Below are positions 42,453-50,443 of a stretch of 64,000 nt of DNA, piece after piece (positions within the stretch are counted from its first letter, which is position 1; each line of letters opens with the position of its first letter). The position numbers were made by a program, and so were the translations under genes. This DNA is from Hymenobacter jejuensis (lineage in GTDB: Bacteria > Bacteroidota > Bacteroidia > Cytophagales > Hymenobacteraceae), in assembly GCF_006337165.1 (NCBI RefSeq), contig NZ_CP040896.1, positions 1,612,001 to 1,676,000 of the forward strand, written 5' to 3'. The notes beneath the pieces were generated by a model. That model saw only the letters and a list, made by a program, of their open reading frames with translations. It was not told the origin of the DNA and did not search any database.

Positions 42453-43400
42453 TTATTTGCCTGCCGGTTGATCTGCCGTGGAGGGGCGCTTGTCGAGCTT
42501 TCCCTTCTGGTAAACCGGCTTGAAGTCCCGGCTATATTCCTCGATCAATTCGGGCTCCAGTACTTCGGGATCATAGCCTGATTCGCCGTATTGATACACG
42601 TAGTGCGGCCGATTGCGCGTGCGGAAGCCCCAGTACTTGGTCCACTCGCCTACCCGCTTGCCGTTTTCAAACTGGCCCTTCCAGTCGAGCTCGCCGTTTT
42701 CAAGGTAGCGCGCATAATCGCCTTCCAGCTTGCCATTAATATAGGGCACGACCTCCTTGATGTGCTTGTGTTCGGTGTCGTAGTAGGTAATGTTGGCATC
42801 GCGCGGAAAGCCCATTTCGTAGTGGGTTTTGCTGAGCAGAATGTTGTCGGGGGTATATTTTTCCCAACGCAAATGCTTGGTTCCGAAGGCATAGAAGCCT
42901 TTTTCTACCACTTTGCCGCCTTGCCGTTTGGTATAAGGCCCGTGCAACACTTTATCGGTCGCCGGATTCAGTTCGGTAGTAGCCGGCGAAATGCGGCGCT
43001 TCCGCGGGTTGAAGTAATACCGGGCCGGCGCGTAGGGGTTGGGCTGCTGAAAGGTGCGCAGGTAATAAAATACCTCCACGACTTGGTTGCGCCCCTTACC
43101 CCCCGATTTTACATAGCCTTTCTTGATGCGTTCGCCCAAGAAAATATTCTTTTTGCGCTTGGGCTTGCGCTGAGCCGATTTTTCCTTTGCCTGCGCTATC
43201 CGTGCTTGCTCTTTGGTTACGTTGGTGCGCTTGGCCACCAAACCGGTCGTGTCGCGGTTGCTGGTCAGCGAGTCGTTGCTGAGTGCGGCTATGCCAAACT
43301 GATCGGGTTTGCTGTTGAAAGAAACTGTCTTCTTGGAACAGCTTCCCAACCACACAGCCACAAACGCAAGCAGAAAAAAAGGCAGACGAAACGAACACAT
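42453..43400 (-). CDS. Lipoprotein with YwqK/MORN-like repeats
   Basis: 315 residues from ATG 43400 (MCSFRLPFFLLAFVAVWLGSC lipoprotein signal); an upstream in-frame ATG at 43430 is less suited to a signal peptide. A Lys/Arg-rich spacer leads to repeated GPYTKRQGGKVVEKGFYAFG, LEGDYARYLENGELDWKGQFENGKRVGEWTKYW units, the antitoxin YwqK / MORN-like pattern. Probably periplasmic-facing outer-membrane lipoprotein. Despite the family nickname there is no toxin partner beside it. Role unknown. Confidence 0.78.
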   Translation of the reverse strand: MCSFRLPFFLLAFVAVWLGSCSKKTVSFNSKPDQFGIAALSNDSLTSNRDTTGLVAKRTNVTKEQARIAQAKEKSAQRKPKRKKNIFLGERIKKGYVKSGGKGRNQVVEVFYYLRTFQQPNPYAPARYYFNPRKRRISPATTELNPATDKVLHGPYTKRQGGKVVEKGFYAFGTKHLRWEKYTPDNILLSKTHYEMGFPRDANITYYDTEHKHIKEVVPYINGKLEGDYARYLENGELDWKGQFENGKRVGEWTKYWGFRTRNRPHYVYQYGESGYDPEVLEPELIEEYSRDFKPVYQKGKLDKRPSTADQPAGK

Positions 43401-43504
43401 TGGGAGGTACACAAACAGGGGTTGTAGCAACGAACGTAAAGATAAAGCGATTTGGTGCCCAAGGCGAGCCTACATCGCACGGCTACAGGCTACGCCATAA
43501 ACAG

Positions 43505-43538
43505 CAAAACCTGCCGACTCATGAGCCAACAGGTTTTG
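43505..43538 (-). terminator. Terminator of htpG
   Basis: CAAAACCTG and CAGGTTTTG form a 9-bp stem; a T-containing tract follows on the minus strand. Located 44 nt past the htpG stop. Confidence 0.6.
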
Positions 43539-43581
43539 TACTACTTAAAACTACGTATACTATTTAAGACTAACCAGCTGC

Positions 43582-45414
43582 TTATTCGGCGGCCAGCAAA
43601 TCAGCGCTGCGCTTTACAAACGCGGTCAGGGCCTCGCCTTTCAGCATATTTTGCGCGAGCAACGCCAGATCGAAGGCTTGACGGGCAAGTTTCTGGCCGG
43701 CTTCGTCTTCGGCGTTCAGCACGCGTTGGGCTACCGGATGGTTGGCGTTCACGCTTACGGTGTAGCTGTCGGGCATCGAGCCGAACATGGCCATGCCACC
43801 GCCACCGCCCACTCGCTGCATATCCTTCATGCGGCGCATAAATTCGGGCAGCGTAATGACAACCGGCGCATCCTGCGGCGAAAGCGCATCGACCTGCACG
43901 TGCATATGCTCGTTGTTGATGGACTTGGTGAACAGTTCCTGCAAACGCGTTTTGTCGTCGTCGCTGAGCACGCTTTCGGTGGTTTCGTCCTTCTCGATGA
44001 GCTTGCCTACTGTATCAGCATCCACGCGCTTGAAGGTCGTTTTCTCCAGCTTTTGCTCCAGTTGCCCAATAAAGTGCGGATCGAGTACGGCATCGAGTTT
44101 CAGCACGTCGTAGCCGCGGTCGGTGGCGGCTACCACAAACGAGTGCTGCGCCTCCGGGTCGGTGCTGTACAGGATCACCGTCTGGTCGTTTTTGTCCTTC
44201 TGGTTGACTTGCACGTGTTCTTGGTACTCAGTGAGAGTGAAGTACTTACCAGCAGCGTTTTGCAGCAGGACGAAGTCCTTGGCTTTGTCGTAAAACTTCT
44301 CGTCCGAGAGCATGCCGTATTTCACAAACAGCCCAATGTCACTCCACTTCTCCTCGTAGCCGGCCCGGTCTTTCTTAAACAGCTCGTTGAGCTTGTCCGC
44401 GACCTTCTTGGTGATGTAAGTGTTGATTTTCTTAACGCTTGAGTCGGCTTGCAGAAACGAGCGCGACACGTTCAGCGGAATATCGGGCGAGTCGATGACG
44501 CCGTGCAGCAGCATAAGGAACTCGGGCACCACGTCTTTCACCTCGTCGGTGATGAATACTTGGCGCGAATACAGCTGAATCTTGTTGCGCTGGAACTGCA
44601 TTTCGTCTTTCACCTTCGGGAAATACAGAATGCCCGTCAGGTTGAAAGGATAATCGACGTTGAGGTGAATCCAGAACAGCGGCGGCTCTGAAAACGGATA
44701 CAGCTCCTGGTAGAATTTGGTGTAGTCCTCGTCGGTCAGCTCAGCGGGCTGCTTGGTCCAGATGGGCTGCGTCTGGTTGATGACCTGCCCCTCAAACTCA
44801 ATCTCGATGGGCAGGAACTTGCAGTATTTGGTCAGGATGGTCCGCAGTCGCGCCTCTTCCAGAAACTCGTCCGAATCGGCGGCTACGTGCAATACCACGT
44901 CGGTGCCGCGCTCAGCTTTCTCGGCATCTTCCAGCGTAAACTCCGTGCTGCCGTCGCAGGTCCAGTGCGCGGCCGTTGTGCCTTCCCGATAAGATTGCGA
45001 CCAAATTTCGACTTGCTCGGCCACCATAAAGGCCGAGTAGAAGCCCAAACCGAACTGCCCGATTATCTGATCTTTAGCGGCGGCATCTTTGTCTTTGTAC
45101 TTCTCAACAAACTCAGTAGCGCCGGAAAACGCAATCTGGTTGATGTACTTTTTAATCTCCTCGCCCGTCATGCCCAAGCCGCGGTCGGAAATCGTGATTT
45201 TGCGGGCTTCTTTATCTACGGTTACCCGCACCTTCAATTCGCCCAAGTCGCCCTTGAACTCACCGAGCTGCGCGAGGCTTTTGAGCTTCTGGGTGGCGTC
45301 CACGGCGTTGGACACGAGTTCCCGCAGAAAGATCTCGTGGTCGGAGTAGAGAAACTTCTTGATGATGGGGAAGATGTTCTCGGTGTGAATCGAGATGCTA
45401 CCTGTCTCTTGCAT
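43582..45414 (-). CDS. htpG: Molecular chaperone HtpG (Hsp90)
   Basis: ATP-dependent cytoplasmic chaperone, 610 residues. GHKL ATPase motifs: ELVSNAVDA near 34, DRGLGMT near 80 and the GQFGLGFYSAF lid near 118. The middle domain has LNVSRSFLQADSS and the C-terminal dimerisation domain ends in LLAAE. Bacteroidota-typical length. A TACATTTC box (45444-45437 on minus) about 23 nt before the start resembles a -7 element. Confidence 0.96.
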   Translation of the reverse strand: MQETGSISIHTENIFPIIKKFLYSDHEIFLRELVSNAVDATQKLKSLAQLGEFKGDLGELKVRVTVDKEARKITISDRGLGMTGEEIKKYINQIAFSGATEFVEKYKDKDAAAKDQIIGQFGLGFYSAFMVAEQVEIWSQSYREGTTAAHWTCDGSTEFTLEDAEKAERGTDVVLHVAADSDEFLEEARLRTILTKYCKFLPIEIEFEGQVINQTQPIWTKQPAELTDEDYTKFYQELYPFSEPPLFWIHLNVDYPFNLTGILYFPKVKDEMQFQRNKIQLYSRQVFITDEVKDVVPEFLMLLHGVIDSPDIPLNVSRSFLQADSSVKKINTYITKKVADKLNELFKKDRAGYEEKWSDIGLFVKYGMLSDEKFYDKAKDFVLLQNAAGKYFTLTEYQEHVQVNQKDKNDQTVILYSTDPEAQHSFVVAATDRGYDVLKLDAVLDPHFIGQLEQKLEKTTFKRVDADTVGKLIEKDETTESVLSDDDKTRLQELFTKSINNEHMHVQVDALSPQDAPVVITLPEFMRRMKDMQRVGGGGGMAMFGSMPDSYTVSVNANHPVAQRVLNAEDEAGQKLARQAFDLALLAQNMLKGEALTAFVKRSADLLAAE

Positions 45415-45576
45415 AGCGCCTTAGTAAATGAGTCTTGAAATGTAAAAACGGACAGAATCGCCGGCTCAGCGGCCGCAACTCCGTGAAGCCGCCGGTTTCA
45501 AAACCTGTTCCACGCTTGCTGCGGCTGTCAGTTTGGCAGCACCCCAACGGCGTCCCCGCGAAGTCGGTTTGCGCAA

Positions 45577-45604
45577 CAAAAAAGGCGACCACTTACGGCC
45601 GCCC
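45577..45604 (-). terminator. Minus-strand terminator upstream of htpG
   Basis: On the minus strand GGCGGCC and GGTCGCC pair (one G-T) around a 6-nt loop and are followed by TTTTTTG. It cannot belong to htpG, which starts downstream, so it implies a short upstream transcript; the 33-codon frame at 45651-45752 is the only candidate. Confidence 0.7.
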
Positions 45605-45617
45605 TTTCCTATATCCA

Positions 45618-45648
45618 ACACAAATAATTGATTATAAACCTGTTATAG
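45618..45648. repeat. 31-bp AT-rich palindrome, instance 10
   Basis: ACACAA, ATAA, TTGATTATAAA, CCTG, TTATAG. Ends two bases before the stop codon of the short minus-strand frame at 45651, the same relation to a 3' end as other copies. Confidence 0.45.
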
Positions 45649-45650
45649 CG

Positions 45651-45752
45651 CTATACAAATAACTCTTCCGAAGCTCGGGCCGAGGCAGCTTTGGAGTCGG
45701 ACCGCAAGGCGGCCACAATACGGCGGAGAACGAAGGCATAGAGGGTTTTCAT
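45651..45752 (-). CDS. Possible 33-residue basic small protein
   Basis: Reads MKTLYAFVLRRIVAALR then a Ser/Ala/Glu-rich tail ending SEELFV. The first 17 residues could form a basic amphipathic helix. A GGAAAG stretch lies just before the ATG. Support is contextual: the dispersed palindrome and a terminator follow its stop codon exactly as they follow larger genes here. No homology known to me. Could also be chance in a short RNA gene. Confidence 0.35.
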   Translation of the reverse strand: MKTLYAFVLRRIVAALRSDSKAASARASEELFV

Positions 45753-45923
45753 GGCTTTCCGAGGTCAGTGGAAGTTACGGCACAAACTAACGCACCAACT
45801 ATTACCCCAGAATTACGGACGCATTATCATTGGGTAAAAGCGTCGCGCAACCTTGGCGGCCTTGATTAGTCCTTGGGGGCAGCGGCAAAAGCGTACCTTT
45901 GTGCCGGCGTCATTTTCCTGTTC

Positions 45924-46268
45924 ATGCAAGCCCTCCGCTCCCATCTGGCTCTTTTGCTGCTGCTCTGCTTCGTGCGAGTGTTGCTGCCAGATACCTGGAT
46001 TCTGGCCTTGCACTGGCACCGGCACACCACCGAGGAGCCGGCCCAAAACGCCCGCCGCCACTCCTCGAAAGGCAAGGCCCTCCTGACGGCCAAGCACCAA
46101 CACTGCGGCACCGATCACTTTTACAATGCAGCTTTCCAGGCGGCTCCGCCCCTGGAGCTTCGCTTTTTTGCCCCGTACGCGCCGCTCGCACCGATCACGG
46201 CCAAATCGGTATGGCTGGCTACGGCCGCTTCCGCCTCGTATCTGCGCGGCCCGCCTGCCCGGTCATAA
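45924..46268 (+). CDS. Small exported histidine-containing protein ahead of a TonB receptor
   Basis: 114 residues from ATG 45924 (MQALRSHLALLLLLCFVRVLLPDTWILALHW); an ATG 51 nt upstream would disturb the signal-like N-terminus. After the hydrophobic segment come scattered His residues (ALHWHRHTTEE, RRHSS, AKHQHCGTDHFYNAAFQ). The AKHQHCGTDHFYNAAF block is the type of short His/Cys stretch found in small proteins encoded next to metal-related TonB receptors in this phylum. A role in metal binding is inferred from composition and neighbours only. Same strand as the receptor at 46762 and the zinc-type exporter at 49399. Confidence 0.55.
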   Translation: MQALRSHLALLLLLCFVRVLLPDTWILALHWHRHTTEEPAQNARRHSSKGKALLTAKHQHCGTDHFYNAAFQAAPPLELRFFAPYAPLAPITAKSVWLATAASASYLRGPPARS

Positions 46269-46761
46269 CCGCTTGGCAATTAAAGCTTTACTGCTTAACA
46301 GTAACTGTTTCCCGCCGCTCAACCCACACATAACGGGCCCGACAAGAGGAGAAAATTGGTTATCACCTCTCCGATCTTTTCTGAGTTGCCGGGGTACGCT
46401 TTCTCGTGACAGAAGCGCGGGGCACTCAAGCGGAAGCGACGCCGACAGAACGGCAAGACATTTGTTATGAGGGAGTTAACAAGAAACAACTCCCGCTGAT
46501 TTCTCCTGGTTTGGTTTTGGAGAATTGATGGGAAGGCACCGGCCGTTGGCCGGTGTTTTCTTCCCGTCGGGCTTTTGCCGAGCCTTTTGCTCGTGCCCTA
46601 GCTGCTTACGCGCACTGTCTTCCCGACTCTGCTGCTGTGCAGTAACCAGCTGCAACGAGGCAACCAGCGCCCAACCGCCACCCGAGCACCAACTTCAATC
46701 GAAAATGAGCGCATCCAAACGCCTTATTTCTCGTTCACTCGCTACTTGCATTACCTTCTAT
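46269..46761 (+). other. 493-bp structured leader region upstream of the TonB receptor
   Basis: No gene. It can fold into several hairpins in order: AGAGG/CCTCT near 46346-46372, GCCG/CGGC near 46441-46455, GGGAGTT/AACTCCC (46471-46494), TTCTCC/GGAGAA (46501-46524) and the 8-bp terminator stem at 46537. I looked for cobalamin and TPP riboswitch core sequences and did not see them. It may be an attenuator or hold an unrecognised regulatory RNA. Confidence 0.45.
46537..46562 (+). terminator. Terminator or attenuator 200 nt before the TonB receptor
   Basis: CACCGGCC and GGCCGGTG pair perfectly around GTT and run into TTTTCTT. It is either the end of the small upstream gene (268 nt away) or an attenuator of the receptor gene. 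It is preceded by two more hairpins. Confidence 0.6.
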
Positions 46762-49224
46762 ATGTCCCGATTGCCTATCACGCTTAGCTTGCTGCTTGCG
46801 GCGGGCGCAGCGGTGGCCCAGCGCCCAGCCGCTAAGCCTGCTTCACCCACTCGCCCACTTGTCGTGGCTGTGCCCGTTACGGGCCGCGTTTTCGACCAAG
46901 CTACCCACGAAGCGCTGCCGGGCGCTACTGTATTATTTCCCGATCTCAAGCAAGTAAGCAGCACAGACGTCGACGGCACGTTTCGGTTTGCGAACCTGCC
47001 TCGCGGCCGGTTTCTGATGCAGGTCACGTTTCTGGGCTACTCGACGGTAGCCCGCACCGTGGATACCGGCACCGGCCAACCGCTGGAAATTGCGCTCGTG
47101 CCGGCCAGCACCGAAATCGGGCAGGTGGTAGTGACGGGCGTGTCGGCGAGCACAGAAATGCGCCGCTCGTCGGTCCCGACCACCGTCGTCAACCGCACGC
47201 AGCTCAACCAAGCGGCAGCCACCAACGCCATAGACGCCATTGCGCACACGCCCGGCGTGTCGCAGATCACGACTGGGGCCGGCATTAGCAAACCCGTTAT
47301 CCGGGGTTTGTCGTCGAATCGGGTGATCACGCTTAATAACGGCGCCAAGCAGGAAGGCCAGCAGTGGGGCGACGAGCACGGCATCGAAATCGACGAGTTT
47401 AGCATCGACCGCGCCGAGATCATCAAAGGCCCCGGCAGCCTGCTCTACGGCTCCGATGGCATGGCCGGGGTAGTGAATTTCGTGGCCCCCGACCCCGTAG
47501 AAAACGGCAAAGTCATTGGCTCACTAGCCAGTAACTATCAGTCAAACAATCACTTACAGGGTTATTCCGTGATGAATGCCGGCAACCTGAACGGGTTTAA
47601 CTGGCTAGTACGGGGCAGTGGCAAAATCGCGGGCGACTACCGCAACCGCTACGACGGCCGCGTGTACAACTCCGGTTTTCGCGAGCTCGACGGCAACGGT
47701 TACGTGGGCCTGAACAAAAGCTGGGGCTATTCGCACCTCACCTTCAATACTTTCAACCAGCAAGTAGGCTTGGTGGAAGGCGACCGCGACTCGCTGACTG
47801 GGCGCTTTATCAAGCAGACCAGCAACGGGCTGGATGCTGTGGTAGAGGAGCCCGTTTCGGATAGCGACTTGCGCGGATATGGCCTTGCCGTGCCGCAGCA
47901 GCAGATCAACCACATCCGCATCGGGACTGACAACAACTTTATTCTGGGCCAAAGCCGCCTGACCCTCAACGTAGGCTGGCAGCAAAACCTACGCCGCGAG
48001 TTTGGCAACGCGTTGGATATCAACGAGACTTCGCTGTTTTTTCAGCTGCGCACCTTCGACTACGCGCTGCGGTATTTCCTGCCCGAAATGAACGGCTGGA
48101 ACACAACCGTCGGACTCAGCGGCATGGATCAGAGCAACGTCAACAAGGGCGTCGAATTTCTGATTCCGGCCTATCGCCTGCTTGATGGCGGCGTGTTCGG
48201 GGTGACCAAAAAGTCGTTTGGCAAGTTCGACGTGAGCGGCGGCCTGCGCTACGACATGCGCCGCATCACCGCCGACCCGCTGTACCTCGATCTCTACCAG
48301 CGCCCAACGGCGGCGCCGGGTGAGCAGCAGAAATTTGCGGGCTTCCAATCGACTTTCCGCAACGTATCAGGCAGCGTGGGCGGCTCGTTTAGCGCCACCG
48401 ACAAGCTGGTGCTGAAAGCCAACCTTTCGCGCGGATTTCGGGCGCCTAACATCGCCGAACTGGGCTCCAACGGCAAGCACGAAGGCACGATTCGCTACGA
48501 AATCGGCGACCCCACGCTCAAGGCCGAAACCAGCCTCCAGCTCGACGCCGGCATCAGCTACGTTTCCGACCACGTAAGCCTGAACGTGGACGCCTTCCAG
48601 AACAGAATTCATAACTACGTGTTTCCCAGAGCGTTGCTAAACACAGCCGGCACAGGCGATTCCATAGCCATCACCGGCGACCGTGCGTTTCTCTACGAGC
48701 AAGGCGATGCCCGGCTCTACGGCGGCGAAGCGTCCATCGACATTCACCCGCACCCGCTCGATTGGCTGCACTTCGAAAGCAGCTATTCGATGGTGCGCGC
48801 TGTGCAGCTTAACCAACCCGAAGGCCAGCGCTACCTGCCCTTTATTCCCGCCGACCGGGTGCAGTCGGAAGTGCGGGTAAACTTCCGCAAGGTGCCCCAT
48901 TCGCGGCTGGGCAACCTGTACGCCCGCGCCGGCATTGAGCACACTTTTGCCCAGAACCGCTTCTATTCGGCCTTCGAAACCGAAACGCGCACGCCGGGCT
49001 ATACCTTGTTTAATGCCGGCCTCGGCACGGATGTGCTCAACGCCAATGCCAAAACGCTGTTTTCGGTGTTTCTGACGGGCACCAACCTGTTCGACGTTGG
49101 TTACCAGAGCCACCTGAGCCGCCTGAAATACGCCGCTTATAACGCCAGCAATGGCCGCACGGGCGTCTTCAACATGGGCCGCAACATGAGCGTAAAACTC
49201 GTTATACCCTTGTCGTTTAAGTAA
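46762..49224 (+). CDS. TonB-dependent outer-membrane receptor, probably for metal uptake
   Basis: 820 residues from ATG 46762 (MSRLPITLSLLLAAGAAVAQ signal peptide); in-frame ATGs at 46705 and 46525 lie in the leader and are rejected. A carboxypeptidase-like beta-sandwich (VTGRVFDQATHEALPGATV, about 40-120) is typical of Bacteroidota receptors. The plug follows with the NNGAKQEGQQWGDEHGIEIDEFSIDRAEIIKGPGSLLYGSDGMAGVVNF block, laid out as in metal and siderophore receptors such as ZnuD-like proteins. A 22-strand barrel follows, ending in NMGRNMSVKLVIPLSFK. Ligand is not proven; the downstream zinc-type CDF exporter and upstream His-containing protein suggest a divalent metal. Confidence 0.85.
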   Translation: MSRLPITLSLLLAAGAAVAQRPAAKPASPTRPLVVAVPVTGRVFDQATHEALPGATVLFPDLKQVSSTDVDGTFRFANLPRGRFLMQVTFLGYSTVARTVDTGTGQPLEIALVPASTEIGQVVVTGVSASTEMRRSSVPTTVVNRTQLNQAAATNAIDAIAHTPGVSQITTGAGISKPVIRGLSSNRVITLNNGAKQEGQQWGDEHGIEIDEFSIDRAEIIKGPGSLLYGSDGMAGVVNFVAPDPVENGKVIGSLASNYQSNNHLQGYSVMNAGNLNGFNWLVRGSGKIAGDYRNRYDGRVYNSGFRELDGNGYVGLNKSWGYSHLTFNTFNQQVGLVEGDRDSLTGRFIKQTSNGLDAVVEEPVSDSDLRGYGLAVPQQQINHIRIGTDNNFILGQSRLTLNVGWQQNLRREFGNALDINETSLFFQLRTFDYALRYFLPEMNGWNTTVGLSGMDQSNVNKGVEFLIPAYRLLDGGVFGVTKKSFGKFDVSGGLRYDMRRITADPLYLDLYQRPTAAPGEQQKFAGFQSTFRNVSGSVGGSFSATDKLVLKANLSRGFRAPNIAELGSNGKHEGTIRYEIGDPTLKAETSLQLDAGISYVSDHVSLNVDAFQNRIHNYVFPRALLNTAGTGDSIAITGDRAFLYEQGDARLYGGEASIDIHPHPLDWLHFESSYSMVRAVQLNQPEGQRYLPFIPADRVQSEVRVNFRKVPHSRLGNLYARAGIEHTFAQNRFYSAFETETRTPGYTLFNAGLGTDVLNANAKTLFSVFLTGTNLFDVGYQSHLSRLKYAAYNASNGRTGVFNMGRNMSVKLVIPLSFK

Positions 49225-49298
49225 TTACCAAGTCAGAGAGCTTCCCAGAACAACCTGAAATTCAAGGTATAGCGTTAGATAAAGCTCAGCTTTAACTT

Positions 49299-49329
49299 TT
49301 ATAAATATTTGATTATCAATATATTACCT
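49299..49329. repeat. 31-bp AT-rich palindrome, instance 11
   Basis: TTATAA, ATAT, TTGATTATCAA, TATA, TTACCT. Lies 74 nt after the TonB receptor stop and before the CDF exporter gene. Confidence 0.6.
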
Positions 49330-49398
49330 AAACAACCAGAACGTATTGTTATTCGTGCGTTGTTAGCGTTACTTACTGCCTGTTAATCATCCTTTCCT

Positions 49399-50352
49399 AT
49401 GGCGCACAACCACAGCCACGGTCACGACCATCACCACGGCCCCCCCGAAAATCAGCATTACGGCTGGGCTTTTGGCATTGGCATTGGCCTGAACCTTCTG
49501 TTTGTGGCCGCGGAAGCGGCCGGTGGGCTGTGGGCTAATTCTTCGGCCCTGCTCTCCGACGCGGGCCACAACCTGAGCGACGTACTGAGTCTGGCGTTGG
49601 CTTGGGGTGCTACGCATCTGGCCCGGCGCCCTTCGTCGGCTCGGTATACGTACGGCTTCAGGGGCGCCACCATTCAGGCGGCGTTGCTAAATGCGGCGTT
49701 GCTGTACGCGGCGCTGGGCATTATTCTCTGGGATACCATCGACCATTTGCGCAACCCTGAGCCGGTAAACGGAAAGATGGTGATGCTGCTGGCCGGCTTG
49801 GGCGTGGTGGTAAACGGGTTCACAGCGTGGCTGTTCCGACACGGGCAGAAAGGCGATGTGAATGTGCGCGGGGCCTTTTTGCACATGCTCACCGACATGC
49901 TTGTTTCGGTGGGCGTAGTGGCGGGCGGCGCACTGGTCATCTGGACGGGCTGGCGATGGCTCGACCCTGCCATCAGCTTCGTGATTCTGGGCATCGTTGC
50001 TTATGGCTCGTGGGGTTTGATGCGCGAGACGATGCAGCTCAGCCTGCAAGCCGTGCCGGCCAATATCGACCTGGACGCCGTGCGCGATTTTTTACTTCGA
50101 CAACCCGGCGTAACGCAAGTACATGACCTGCATGTGTGGCCCCTTAGCACCCGCGACACGGCGCTCACTGCCCACCTCGTCCGGCCGGGCGGCGACGGGA
50201 ATAACGCCTTTTTAAAGGAATTACAACACGCTATAAATCACGAGTTTAGCATTGGACATTGCACCGTGCAGCTCGAAGACACTGTGCCAATTGCCGACGA
50301 GCAAGGCTGCTGCGACGGCGTAGCCATGAGCAAAACGGTTTCGCACACCTGA
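49399..50352 (+). CDS. Cation diffusion facilitator, CzcD/ZitB type zinc exporter
   Basis: Proton-coupled efflux of zinc and related divalent ions across the inner membrane. 317 residues. The N-terminus is His-rich (MAHNHSHGHDHHHG). Six spans follow; the transport site is visible as SDAGHNLSDV in the second span and HMLTDM in the fifth, the HxxxD pattern of zinc-selective CDF proteins. A cytoplasmic domain (VHDLHVWPLSTRDTALTAHLV) carries the usual regulatory metal ligands, and a CC pair lies near the end. Follows the TonB receptor by 174 nt. Confidence 0.92.
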   Translation: MAHNHSHGHDHHHGPPENQHYGWAFGIGIGLNLLFVAAEAAGGLWANSSALLSDAGHNLSDVLSLALAWGATHLARRPSSARYTYGFRGATIQAALLNAALLYAALGIILWDTIDHLRNPEPVNGKMVMLLAGLGVVVNGFTAWLFRHGQKGDVNVRGAFLHMLTDMLVSVGVVAGGALVIWTGWRWLDPAISFVILGIVAYGSWGLMRETMQLSLQAVPANIDLDAVRDFLLRQPGVTQVHDLHVWPLSTRDTALTAHLVRPGGDGNNAFLKELQHAINHEFSIGHCTVQLEDTVPIADEQGCCDGVAMSKTVSHT

Positions 50353-50443
50353 TTTCAGGGCGGCTGCGCTACTCAGAAGCTACGCCCAACGCAAACTTTC
50401 CGGGAATTCTGCTTAATCTGCACTCCTACTCACCCGGATTGTC

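Noticed and set aside
42453-43400. Antitoxin of a toxin-antitoxin pair
   Set aside because: YwqK-like repeats carry this label in databases, but the protein is a lipoprotein and no toxin-like gene lies beside it.
46269-46761. Cobalamin or TPP riboswitch before the TonB receptor
   Set aside because: The conserved core sequences of both families were not found by eye, so no family is assigned.
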